A DNA stretch of 64,000 bases from Oceanobacillus oncorhynchi (lineage in GTDB: Bacteria; Bacillota; Bacilli; Bacillales; Amphibacillaceae), in assembly GCF_000821065.1 (NCBI RefSeq), contig NZ_CDGG01000001.1, forward strand, positions 992,001 to 1,056,000, in the 5' to 3' direction. This document shows positions 37,502 through 45,387 of this stretch, piece after piece (position 1 is the stretch's first letter; each line of letters begins with the position of its first letter). A model generated the notes under the pieces. The model saw only the letters and a list, made by a program, of their open reading frames with translations. It made no database searches and was not told the DNA's origin. Both the position numbers and the translations under genes were made by a program.

Positions 37502-38362
37502 TTATTCCACTTTAATGATTTGTTCATTTTCCTGTTTGATTTGTCCCCGCTTTAATAATGTTCCTACTGCACGTTTAAAAGCAGATTTACTGATTTGAAA
37601 CGTGGCCCGGATTTCTTCGGGGTCGCTTTTATCATGAAAAGGGATGGCGCCGTTATTCGCTTCCAGATGCTTTAAAATAGCATCTGCATCATCGGATAAA
37701 CTATCCTGCTTCAGCGGGCGGAGAGAGACATTAATGGATCCGTCTTCTTTCACGGCAATCACTCTTCCTTCAATCACCTGTCCGACGCGAGGTTCCATTT
37801 TTCGCTCTGTTCGATGGATAAAACCGCGATAGCCTTCACTGGTGATAATCGCTGCCCCTTCTTTATTCGTATAATAAACTGTGCCAATAACCGTTTGCTG
37901 GTTCAGTTGTTCCGGTGCGGCAAAAACATTATTCGCAATAATGTTTTCAGAAGCAGGCACACCTAACAGGCGTCCTTTTTTATCAAGCTGCAGCGTGATA
38001 TATAAACGGTCTCCGGAGCGCGGCCAGCTTTCCTGAAATAAAGGCAGGGAGTCTTTGGAGACAAGAATATCCTTCGAGGTGCCGATGTTGACGAAAACAC
38101 CTAAACGGGGAAGAACACCCACAACCTCCGCCCAGTCATATAATCCAAGTGTGACAGAGGGCAAATATGTAGTGGCATTTACCTGTCCTTTTTTATTTAC
38201 ATAGAGGAAGACATCCACAGATTGATCCAGCTCTAAGGCGGATTGTGCTTCGTTATGATGAAGCAGCACTTCTTCTCCATAAGCAGATAAAACATATCCG
38301 GTATCTATTTTTCGTAAAACGGTCATGGCTATAATGGAACCGATTGGCAAGTCTGTCGGCAT
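37502..38362 (-). CDS. cvfB: S1-domain RNA-binding protein, CvfB/YitL family
   Basis: RNA-binding protein whose S. aureus relative (CvfB) affects virulence and RNA turnover. The 286 residues hold tandem S1-like domains (GSIIAMTVLRKIDTGYVLSAYGEEVLLHHNEA; GLYDWAEVVGVLPRLGVFVNIGTSKDILVSKDSLP; GTVYYTNKEGAAIITSEGYRGFIHRTER) and a C-terminal winged helix (FHDKSDPEEIRATFQISKSAFKRAVGTLLKRGQI). ATG at 38362 has AAAGGAG upstream; the frame extends 6 codons further, but the ribosome site excludes it. Confidence 0.9.
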   Translation of the reverse strand: MPTDLPIGSIIAMTVLRKIDTGYVLSAYGEEVLLHHNEAQSALELDQSVDVFLYVNKKGQVNATTYLPSVTLGLYDWAEVVGVLPRLGVFVNIGTSKDILVSKDSLPLFQESWPRSGDRLYITLQLDKKGRLLGVPASENIIANNVFAAPEQLNQQTVIGTVYYTNKEGAAIITSEGYRGFIHRTERKMEPRVGQVIEGRVIAVKEDGSINVSLRPLKQDSLSDDADAILKHLEANNGAIPFHDKSDPEEIRATFQISKSAFKRAVGTLLKRGQIKQENEQIIKVE

Positions 38363-38396
38363 ATTAGATGCTCCTTTCAAAAATATGTGAAATTTG

Positions 38397-38432
38397 GAAA
38401 AGGGATACTCTCTTTAAAGAGTACCCCTTTAT
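38397..38432. terminator. Hairpin upstream of cvfB
   Basis: AAAGGG(A)TACTCT and AGAGTA(C)CCCTTT form a near-perfect stem. No plus-strand gene ends here, so it could be a leader hairpin of cvfB on the minus strand or an orphan terminator. Confidence 0.4.
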
Positions 38433-38855
38433 GATTAAAGTAACACGTGATATCAAAATTAATTTTAAGTTGGAACATAAAATTCAGGAGAAATTAAATC
38501 CATTCCTAAATCATATGATTCGTTTATTTGTCCTGACTCAGTTAGATTTGCTGAGCCATCTATCCGTATAACGCTTACGGAATGTCCGCGGTAAATATTC
38601 TAAAATCATCTTTTCTAACTTAAGCAATGCAGCCCCAAACCTTCTGCTGCATCCTTGCGGCCCCTTAGCCGCGCCAGTGTGAATAAGCATTTACAAAAAG
38701 CTTCACAGAATGCCAAATCACAACTGTTACTTCTTAACTTTACTAGTATGTACTTTTTCTTTCGATTTGTCAACTTTTTTTAGTTTGTGAGGATTTTCTT
38801 AAGGAATGATAACTAAATATTTAAGTTGAAATTAATATTAATAGCTACCGCTACA
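38433..38855. other. Intergenic, no gene called
   Basis: A 67-codon frame continuing from 38368 is rejected for lack of a ribosome site and homology. The rest is AT-rich with short GC patches (GCAGCC...GCTGC near 38630-38650). Confidence 0.4.
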
Positions 38856-39100
38856 GAAAAACACTACGCTTTCCGTGGGCCCCGAGCTCATCTCCTTTAA
38901 AGAAGACTTGCTGATTGGCAAGCCGTCAGGCGCAGACAGAAGCAAAGTCGCACTTATGCCCCGCGGGTAGAAAAAAAGTTCGCTTTTTTTCTGCGGGGTC
39001 TTCCCTCCGCGCTTTCCCACGATGGACAGGACGTCCTAGTGTCGGTCGTTGGTCACAGGACGTGACCGTTCTTAGCCGACCAGGAGTCTCCGTGTTTTTC
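38856..39100. repeat. Intergenic palindromic element B
   Basis: About 245 bp bounded by perfect 9-bp inverted repeats GAAAAACAC and GTGTTTTTC. Just inside are ACGCTTTCC and GGAGTCTCC, matching the inner parts of element A (CCGCTTTCC, GGAGTCT), although the outer repeats differ in sequence. Contains a strong hairpin at 38959-38998 (CCCCGC...AGAAAAAAAG, loop TTCG, complementary arm) and AGGACGTCCTAGTG, close to AGGACGTACTAGTG in element A. Confidence 0.7.
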
Positions 39101-39110
39101 TTCTGGGACT

Positions 39111-39160
39111 GGGACTGCGATTACTCGTCCCACCGAAAACCATTGCGATTACTCGCCCCA
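39111..39160 (-). repeat. Hairpin repeat copies 4 and 5 (loop GAGTAATCGCA), minus strand
   Basis: Read on the minus strand: copy 4 (39111-39131) has the perfect stem GGGAC/GTCCC around GAGTAATCGCA. Copy 5 (about 39141-39160) keeps ATGGGGC and the loop, but the 3' arm is replaced (ATGG). Spacer TTTTCGGTG matches the spacer TTTTCGATG of element A. Confidence 0.65.
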
Positions 39161-39360
39161 TCAAAAACCGTCGCTAGTTACTGTTTTCAATCATTGTTTC
39201 GCCATTTTTATATGAAAATAAAAGTGTAATTTCTTACTTCAATTTATATAGAAACTTTATTTTGAAGGGAATTTACAGCTGATGACAGTTTGGCATAAAA
39301 ATAGAGTTGACGCCATATGATACACTTGAATTAATTGAAAAAAAGCGTGGAGATGTACAT

Positions 39361-40257
39361 ATGTTATTATTTATTGAAGTTATTTTACCGATTATGGCTG
39401 TTTTTGCAACTGGATTTATCCTGCAGCGTATCCGTGTGTTGGATGTGCGGTCGGTGTCTGCTGTCTGTTTATATATTCTTTCACCGGCACTTGTTTTTGT
39501 AACGTTGTATGATGCAGAATTTGATTCTGGATTTTTAGTGATTCTCATTTATATGTTTGCCTTATTTTATGTCATGGTATTTATTAATAAAATGCTGGCA
39601 AAAATTTTTGGCTGGGACGGGAATAAAGAGAGTGCTGCCATTCTTTCAACTGGCTTTATGAATTCGGGGAATTATGGTCTGCCGGTAGTTTTATATAGTA
39701 TCGGCAATGCGGCAGTGCCTTATGCCATTTTTATCATGGTAGTTCAATCCCTGCAGAATAATTTCTTTGGCATTTACTATGCATCCAGAAGTACGAGCGG
39801 GATGCGGAGAGCATTTATGAATATCTTAAAAATGCCGACAACCTATGCGGCGATATTAGCCTTTTTCTTTTCGCTGCAATCTATTACAATACCAGATTAT
39901 ATCCATTCTACGATTGAAATGGTCGGAGACGCCGCTATTCCGGTGATGATGATTATGCTCGGTATGCAGCTGGGATCATTAACAGCATTAAAGATAGATT
40001 GGCAGGTTGTGCTTTCTTCCGTTACCTTAAAAATGATTGCTGCACCGATTCTGGCAGCCATCTTTGTCTGGCTTGTGCCGATGGACCCGTTAATCGGGAC
40101 AGTATTGATTATTATTTCTGCCATGCCGACAGCCGCAACAACCACGATGTATGCCATTGAATTTGATACGGAGCCGGAGCTTGTATCAACGATTACGTTT
40201 ATCTCGACGGTGGTCAGTATTGTTACGGTTACGATTCTATTAAATATTATTACTTAA
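39361..40257 (+). CDS. AEC-family (auxin efflux carrier-like) transporter
   Basis: Membrane carrier of the AEC/BART group, generally for small carboxylates; substrate not inferable. The 298 residues form about ten spans (FIEVILPIMAVFATGFILQRI, VCLYILSPALVFVTLYD, ILIYMFALFYVMVFI) with ILSTGFMNSGNYGLPVVLYSIG, the family's Asn-Gly-Asn-like crossover motif. ATG at 39361 follows GTGGAGATG; the frame opens 18 codons earlier without a ribosome site. Confidence 0.88.
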   Translation: MLLFIEVILPIMAVFATGFILQRIRVLDVRSVSAVCLYILSPALVFVTLYDAEFDSGFLVILIYMFALFYVMVFINKMLAKIFGWDGNKESAAILSTGFMNSGNYGLPVVLYSIGNAAVPYAIFIMVVQSLQNNFFGIYYASRSTSGMRRAFMNILKMPTTYAAILAFFFSLQSITIPDYIHSTIEMVGDAAIPVMMIMLGMQLGSLTALKIDWQVVLSSVTLKMIAAPILAAIFVWLVPMDPLIGTVLIIISAMPTAATTTMYAIEFDTEPELVSTITFISTVVSIVTVTILLNIIT

Positions 40258-40288
40258 AAAAGAAAGACGTTGGTGAAGGAGGAAATTC

Positions 40289-40945
40289 ATGATAAAAGGT
40301 GTTATTTTTGATTTCGACGGGCTTATCTTAGACACAGAAACTGCTTGGTATCATGCTTTTAAAAAAGTGCTGCAATCACAATTTCAGTTTGAACTCCCGC
40401 TGGAGGAATTTGTGAAAAGTGTTGGTTCAGATGACAAACAGTTTTATCCTTATTTGCAAAAGGAATTAGGAAATCAGCTGAATATAGAGGATATTCAGTA
40501 TCAGGCTGCAGCGCTTCACACGCAATATATCAGAAATGAAAAAGCCAGAGAAGGCGTGGCCGAGTATCTTCGGGATGCAAAGGATGCAGGGCTGGGCGTT
40601 GCGCTGGCAACCAGCTCAGATACTTCATGGGCAACATCGCATTTAAAGCATTTAAATCTGCTTTCTTATTTTGATTATGTAGTGACAAAGGATATGGTAG
40701 ACAGAGTTAAACCAGCACCGGATTTATTTTTAAAAGCACTTGAAAAATTAGAATTGGAATCTCATGAAGCAATTGTTTTTGAGGATTCTTTAAATGGGCT
40801 TATCGCTGCACAGGAAATAAATATTCCAACCGTTATCGTTCCGAATCCTGTAACGGCTTCCCTGCCTTTTGAAAATTATCATTTAAAACTAAATTCGATG
40901 ATGGATATGCCTTTACAGGAAGTAATCCATTCTTTAAATAAATAA
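40289..40945 (+). CDS. HAD-family hydrolase (beta-phosphoglucomutase-like)
   Basis: Cytosolic HAD phosphatase or mutase. The 218 residues contain MIKGVIFDFDGLILDTETAWYHAFKKV (motif I), a helical cap (about 15-85), ALATSSDT (motif II), KPAPDLFLKALEKL (motif III) and VFEDSLNGLIAA (motif IV), as in the YhcW/PGMB group. GAAGGAGGA precedes the ATG. Lies 31 bp after the AEC carrier gene and is probably co-transcribed with it. Confidence 0.9.
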   Translation: MIKGVIFDFDGLILDTETAWYHAFKKVLQSQFQFELPLEEFVKSVGSDDKQFYPYLQKELGNQLNIEDIQYQAAALHTQYIRNEKAREGVAEYLRDAKDAGLGVALATSSDTSWATSHLKHLNLLSYFDYVVTKDMVDRVKPAPDLFLKALEKLELESHEAIVFEDSLNGLIAAQEINIPTVIVPNPVTASLPFENYHLKLNSMMDMPLQEVIHSLNK

Positions 40946-40969
40946 GTGTGATGGAATAATAAAACGATA

Positions 40970-41016
40970 AAAATCCACCGTATCATGAATGTATTTATAC
41001 GGTGGATTTCTTTTCT
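40970..41016. terminator. Bidirectional terminator
   Basis: AAATCCACCGTAT pairs with ATACGGTGGATTT, with A and T tracts on both sides, between convergent genes. Confidence 0.9.
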
Positions 41017-41050
41017 TCCAAAAGGTTGCCCTAATGCAACATTTAATGTT

Positions 41051-41686
41051 TTAAGAACCGCTGAAGATATTCCAGCACCCCAGCGTAATCAGAAATACAG
41101 ATGGTAAAAAAGATAAACGCTGTAAGGCAGGTATTCTCCATAAATAACTTCCGAACATGATTCCGCTAAATAAAAACAATCCACTCATGCCGGCTGTTAA
41201 TAACGCGGTAATCAACGGGGAGTATCCAAGCATCGCAGCGCCGATTCCGGCACCGAATGCATCGAGAGCTAAAGCGAAACCTAATAGAATGGATTCGTTA
41301 ATAGAGATAATACCTGACTTATCTAAATCGGCTTCTTTTGGACGAGTGAGCACCGTTTTCATATTTTCAAATTTAACATTGGAGGAAGCGTGATCTCCGT
41401 TTTTGGCTGCTTCCGTTTCTCGTGAGCGAAACATGGAAATAAGGGAGAAGACACCTAAAAAGATAAGAATACCTCCGCCAAGCATGCTGGCTCCCTGAGG
41501 AGAAATAAAGGAACGTAAGAAATCGCCTACCTCCATCGATAGAAAGACAATCAAACCGGAGCAGAACATAATAACAAATAAAGAGAGAAGAGGCACTTTG
41601 ATTTGCCGCATCCCATAGGTTATTCCTACACTAAATCCATCCAGACTTACCGCAATAACGAGTAAAAGCATACCTGTATATATCAT
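41051..41686 (-). CDS. ytaF: Sporulation membrane protein YtaF (MntP-like)
   Basis: Six-span membrane protein of the YtaF/MntP group. The 211 residues show paired repeats LLLVIAVSLDGFSVGITYGMRQIKVP and ILLGFALALDAFGAGIGAAMLGYSP, each with the LD.F..G metal-transport-like motif, separated by a charged cytoplasmic loop. Such proteins are linked to sporulation in Bacillus. ATG at 41686 is preferred because AAAGAGG then lies 9 nt upstream. Confidence 0.88.
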   Translation of the reverse strand: MIYTGMLLLVIAVSLDGFSVGITYGMRQIKVPLLSLFVIMFCSGLIVFLSMEVGDFLRSFISPQGASMLGGGILIFLGVFSLISMFRSRETEAAKNGDHASSNVKFENMKTVLTRPKEADLDKSGIISINESILLGFALALDAFGAGIGAAMLGYSPLITALLTAGMSGLFLFSGIMFGSYLWRIPALQRLSFLPSVFLITLGCWNIFSGS

Positions 41687-41713
41687 ACGTAACATCCTCT
41701 TTCTAATAGTGCA

Positions 41714-41770
41714 TGCTCAAAAAAGTCAACTAAAGCGTTCATTGCTTATTATTCGGGGGTTTTTTGAGCA
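41714..41770. other. Hairpin between ytaF and topB
   Basis: TGCTCAAAAAA pairs with TTTTTTGAGCA over a loop of about 35 nt. It lies upstream of both divergent genes, so it does not terminate either; its arms resemble the A/T-rich arms of the palindromes at 5338 and 22159, but it does not share their flanks. Confidence 0.4.
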
Positions 41771-41946
41771 TCCTCTAATAAGTAGAAGTAAAAGCTTCAA
41801 AAAAGAGTATGAAGCCATGTCATTCCTGTAATTTTTGTGTATGATATTCTATGTTTTTGGGTGCAATGTGTGCCTTGGGTGAACGTATTAGAAGGAAATA
41901 TGTTAAAGTAGTATCAGACTAGAAATCGATAAAATGAGGGATAGAT

Positions 41947-44112
41947 ATGAGTAAGACAGTGGTATTAGCAGAAAAGCCGTCTGTAGGCAGAGATATAGCA
42001 AGAGTCCTCGGATGTAACAAAAAAGGAAATGGTTATCAAGAGGGAAAACAGTATATTGTGACATGGGCATTGGGACATTTAGTTACATTAGCAGATCCCG
42101 AAACGTACGACCCTAAGTATAAAACATGGAATATGGAAGATTTGCCGATGCTTCCGGAGCATTTGAAATTAGTGGTCATGAAGAAGACGGGCAAGCAATT
42201 TCAAGCGGTGAAGCAGCAAATGTCACGTCAGGATGTAGGAGACATTGTGATTGCCACTGATGCCGGGAGAGAGGGGGAGCTCGTTGCCAGATGGATTATT
42301 GAAAAAGCGCGTGTTAAGAAGCCGGTACAGCGTTTGTGGATCAGCTCGGTTACGGATAAAGCAATCAAGGATGGCTTTCGAAATTTAAAGCCTGGAAATC
42401 AGTATTGGAATCTGTATCAATCTGCGGTAGCGCGTTCGGAAGCGGATTGGTATGTTGGATTAAATGCAACAAGAGCTTTAACCACCAAGCATAATGCTTC
42501 CTTATCCAGCGGCCGCGTCCAGACGCCGACGCTGGAAATGATTGCGATGCGTGAACAGGAAATCAATCAATTCAAGCCAAAAACCTATTATCAGCTGCAG
42601 GGAAAAACAAAAGGCGGGTTTGCCGTTACGTGGAAGGACAAAAAGAACCAGTCCCGTATTTTCTCGAAAGAAGCAGCGGATAAATTAAAGGCAAAGGTAT
42701 CGAAGGAAAAAGCATTTATTCAGCATGTGGATAAAAAGCATAAGAAAAAACATGCACCAACCTTATATGACTTAACGGATTTACAGCGGGATGCCAACCG
42801 GATTTATCAATTTTCCGGAAAACAAACCCTATCTGTCCTGCAGAAATTATATGAGCAGCACAAGCTTGTCACTTATCCGCGAACAGATTCAAGGCATCTG
42901 TCAACGGATATGGTCTCTACATTAAAAGAACGTGTAAGGGCATGTGGTGTGGATGAATATGCGAAAGCAGCGAATAAAATTTTAAAAGATGATTTACGCA
43001 CTGGCAAAGCTATTGTGGATAACAGCAAGGTAACCGATCACCATGCGATTATCCCAACAGAAGAAACAGTGGATTATAGTGCGCTGTCTAATCAGGAGCG
43101 GAAAATTTATCAGCTGATTGTTCAACGTTTCTTAGGAGCACTTTCCAAGCCGTATGAATATGAACAAACAAGTATTACGGTAGAAGCTGCCGGAGAAATC
43201 TTTGAAGCAAAAGGAAACAGAGTTGTTGCTTTAGGCTGGAAGGAGATTTATCAGCATCAAGCAGACGATGAAGAAGAGATTCGTTCCAATGTCCCTCAAG
43301 TAACAAAAGGGGAGGAAATGGCGCTCAGCTTTACTATCAAAGAAGGGCAGACGACACCGCCGGAACGATTTACAGAGGGAAGCCTCCTGCAGGCAATGGA
43401 AAACCCGACAAAATATATGGAAACGAAAAAACAAGAGCTTGTGAAAACAATGAAGCAGACTGGCGGTATTGGAACAGTTGCTACACGTGCGGATATTATT
43501 GAAAAGCTGTTCAATAATCAATATATGGAGCTGAAAGGAAAGTATATTTATCTGACCTCAACCGGCAGACAATTACTAGAATTAGCACCAGAAAAGCTCC
43601 GTTCTCCTATTTTAACGGCAGAATGGGAACAAAAATTAGCACAGATCGCAGAAGGCAAGCTGAAAAAGGATGTCTTTTTAAAGGAAATTAAGACATATAC
43701 CAAACAGGCAGTCCAAGAAATAAAAGCAAGTGAGGAAAAGTTCAAGCATGATAATATGACAGGGACAAAATGCCCGAAATGCGGCAAGCTGATGCTGGAA
43801 GTGAAAAACAAGCACGGGAAACGACTCGTCTGTCAGGACCGCAGCTGCGGCGGGAAAAAGAATATCGCAAAGTATACGAATGCCCGCTGTCCTAATTGCC
43901 ATAAGCGTCTAGAGCTCCGTGGTGAGGGAGAAGGTCAGATGTTTACGTGCTCCTGCGGTCACCGTGAAAAACTTTCCACCTTCCAAGCGAGAAAAGAGAA
44001 GGAAAAGAATCAGAAGGTGTCTAAAAAAGATGTTAATAAGTATATGAAAAAGCAGGATGATTTTAAAAATAACGCACTTGCGGATGCGCTTGCGAAATTA
44101 AAAGATAAATAA
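41947..44112 (+). CDS. topB: DNA topoisomerase III
   Basis: Type IA topoisomerase that relaxes or decatenates DNA through a 5'-phosphotyrosine. The 721 residues have the TOPRIM domain (MSKTVVLAEKPSVGRDIARVLGC; IATDAGREGELVARWI), SSGRVQTPTLEMI, and the active tyrosine in VTYPRTDSRHLS, followed by GIGTVATRADIIEKL. The C-terminus carries CxxC zinc-ribbon-like segments (CPKCGKLM, CQDRSC, CPNCHKR, CSCGHREK) and a Lys-rich tail. GAGGGA precedes the ATG. Own terminator downstream. Confidence 0.95.
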   Translation: MSKTVVLAEKPSVGRDIARVLGCNKKGNGYQEGKQYIVTWALGHLVTLADPETYDPKYKTWNMEDLPMLPEHLKLVVMKKTGKQFQAVKQQMSRQDVGDIVIATDAGREGELVARWIIEKARVKKPVQRLWISSVTDKAIKDGFRNLKPGNQYWNLYQSAVARSEADWYVGLNATRALTTKHNASLSSGRVQTPTLEMIAMREQEINQFKPKTYYQLQGKTKGGFAVTWKDKKNQSRIFSKEAADKLKAKVSKEKAFIQHVDKKHKKKHAPTLYDLTDLQRDANRIYQFSGKQTLSVLQKLYEQHKLVTYPRTDSRHLSTDMVSTLKERVRACGVDEYAKAANKILKDDLRTGKAIVDNSKVTDHHAIIPTEETVDYSALSNQERKIYQLIVQRFLGALSKPYEYEQTSITVEAAGEIFEAKGNRVVALGWKEIYQHQADDEEEIRSNVPQVTKGEEMALSFTIKEGQTTPPERFTEGSLLQAMENPTKYMETKKQELVKTMKQTGGIGTVATRADIIEKLFNNQYMELKGKYIYLTSTGRQLLELAPEKLRSPILTAEWEQKLAQIAEGKLKKDVFLKEIKTYTKQAVQEIKASEEKFKHDNMTGTKCPKCGKLMLEVKNKHGKRLVCQDRSCGGKKNIAKYTNARCPNCHKRLELRGEGEGQMFTCSCGHREKLSTFQARKEKEKNQKVSKKDVNKYMKKQDDFKNNALADALAKLKDK

Positions 44113-44119
44113 GGCAGTG

Positions 44120-44149
44120 AAGTCCCCGTATGAAAAACGGGGGCTTTTC
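44120..44149 (+). terminator. Terminator of topB
   Basis: AAGTCCCCGT pairs with ACGGGGGCTT, followed by TTT. Confidence 0.85.
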
Positions 44150-44321
44150 TGCTGGAAAAGTAAAACGCAGAGAAAAGAGAAGCAGGAAATCTGACGAAGC
44201 AGCAGTAATATGTGCCTGAATAAAAAGACCGTATTTCCTGAAAAATCCATAATTTGCAGTTTGATTTAAGTGTTATATAATAGGAAGAAGAGACGGCTAA
44301 AATGTAGAAGGGATGATTGAT

Positions 44322-45182
44322 ATGGATGCCTTTTCTGTAATCAAATCACTCAATAACAATGTTCTTATTGCCGAAGATATGAATCAAAATGAAGTTATCC
44401 TTATCGGGAAGGGCATCGGATTTGCTAAAAAGAAGCGAGATCTCATTGAATCCAAAACCGTGGAGAAGCTGTTTGTTCTTCGGGATAGAGAGGAACAGGA
44501 AAATTATAAAAAAATAATTGACAATATCGATGAAAAAACACTGCAGAGTATTGTGGATTCGATAGAAATAATCAAAAAACGCATCAATACATTCACGGAT
44601 GAGCATACGCTGGTTGCGTTGACCGATCATATTATTTTCGCGATTGCCCGTTTGCAGCAGGGGTTAGAAATTCGTAATCCATTTTTAGCAGAGACGAAGG
44701 TGCTCTATCCATTTGAATATGAAATTGCCTCCGAAATTGTAGAATATATGAATCAATTTTTACCAGTTCATTTGCCGGAGGGAGAAATTGGTTTTGTTGC
44801 ATTACACGTTCATAGTGCAATGGAGGGAACAGCACTAAATGAAATCAACCGGTATTCACAGCTTGTATCTAATTTAATCAAGATAATCGAGGATCAGCTA
44901 TTTATAACATTAGATAGAGACAGTATGGATTATGTCCGTTTTGTCAGACATCTCCGGTACACGATAGAACGAGTGTTAAATGGGGACAAGGTAGAGGAGC
45001 CGCGAAAAATGGCAGACCTGCTAAAAGAAGAATATCCCGTGTTCTATAATCTGTCCTGGAAGCTGATTAAAATTATGCAGCAGACGTTAAAGAAACCTGT
45101 TTTTGATGCGGAATCAGTCTATTTGACGATTCATTTGCAGCGGCTGCATGAAAACATCCAGCTAAAATCAAAAACGAATTAA
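44322..45182 (+). CDS. glcT: PRD-containing transcriptional antiterminator, GlcT type
   Basis: RNA-binding antiterminator of the BglG/SacY family. The 286 residues have an N-terminal CAT RNA-binding domain (about 1-60, FSVIKSLNNNVLIAEDMNQNEVILIGKGIGFAKK), PRD1 (about 65-170, DHIIFAIARLQQG, VHSAMEG) and PRD2 (about 175-280, RFVRHLRYTIERVLNG, TIHLQRL). Histidines in the PRDs are the HPr/EII phosphorylation sites. ATG 44322 is chosen because GAAGGGATGA then has normal spacing; an in-frame ATG at 44313 is too close. Its target is the RAT at 45247 before ptsG. Confidence 0.92.
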   Translation: MDAFSVIKSLNNNVLIAEDMNQNEVILIGKGIGFAKKKRDLIESKTVEKLFVLRDREEQENYKKIIDNIDEKTLQSIVDSIEIIKKRINTFTDEHTLVALTDHIIFAIARLQQGLEIRNPFLAETKVLYPFEYEIASEIVEYMNQFLPVHLPEGEIGFVALHVHSAMEGTALNEINRYSQLVSNLIKIIEDQLFITLDRDSMDYVRFVRHLRYTIERVLNGDKVEEPRKMADLLKEEYPVFYNLSWKLIKIMQQTLKKPVFDAESVYLTIHLQRLHENIQLKSKTN

Positions 45183-45246
45183 ATTTCGCACTGGTAGTCT
45201 CTGCCCGTAAAGTGCTATTTATTGGTCTTTGTGCACATCCTCTTAT

Positions 45247-45357
45247 ACGTGTGACTGATTCGATCAGGCATGAGTAGGAATACTAAGATAACGGCGGGTA
45301 CAGTATTTCTGTATCTGTATGCGCTATCCTTGTGTTTTTACTGATGCCTTTTTTATT
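45247..45357 (+). promoter_or_regulatory. RAT antiterminator site and overlapping terminator upstream of ptsG
   Basis: ACGTGTGACTGATTCGATCAG followed by GCATGAGTA (45247-45276) closely resembles the ptsG RAT recognised by GlcT. Its 3' part AGGCATGAGTA (45266-45276) pairs with TACTGATGCCT (45339-45349), which is followed by six T, giving a terminator with a nested inner hairpin. RAT and terminator are thus mutually exclusive, the standard GlcT mechanism: antitermination when glucose dephosphorylates GlcT. Confidence 0.88.
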
Positions 45358-45387
45358 GCCGGAAAGAAGGAGAAAGAGGTGTTATAG

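Noticed and set aside
38368..38571. 67-codon plus-strand ORF
   Set aside because: Covers a hairpin and the cvfB leader; no ribosome site, no family.
35123..39100. OLE RNA or another known large structured RNA
   Set aside because: Context (ispA/OAP neighbours) and length do not fit; no matching conserved motifs were recognised.
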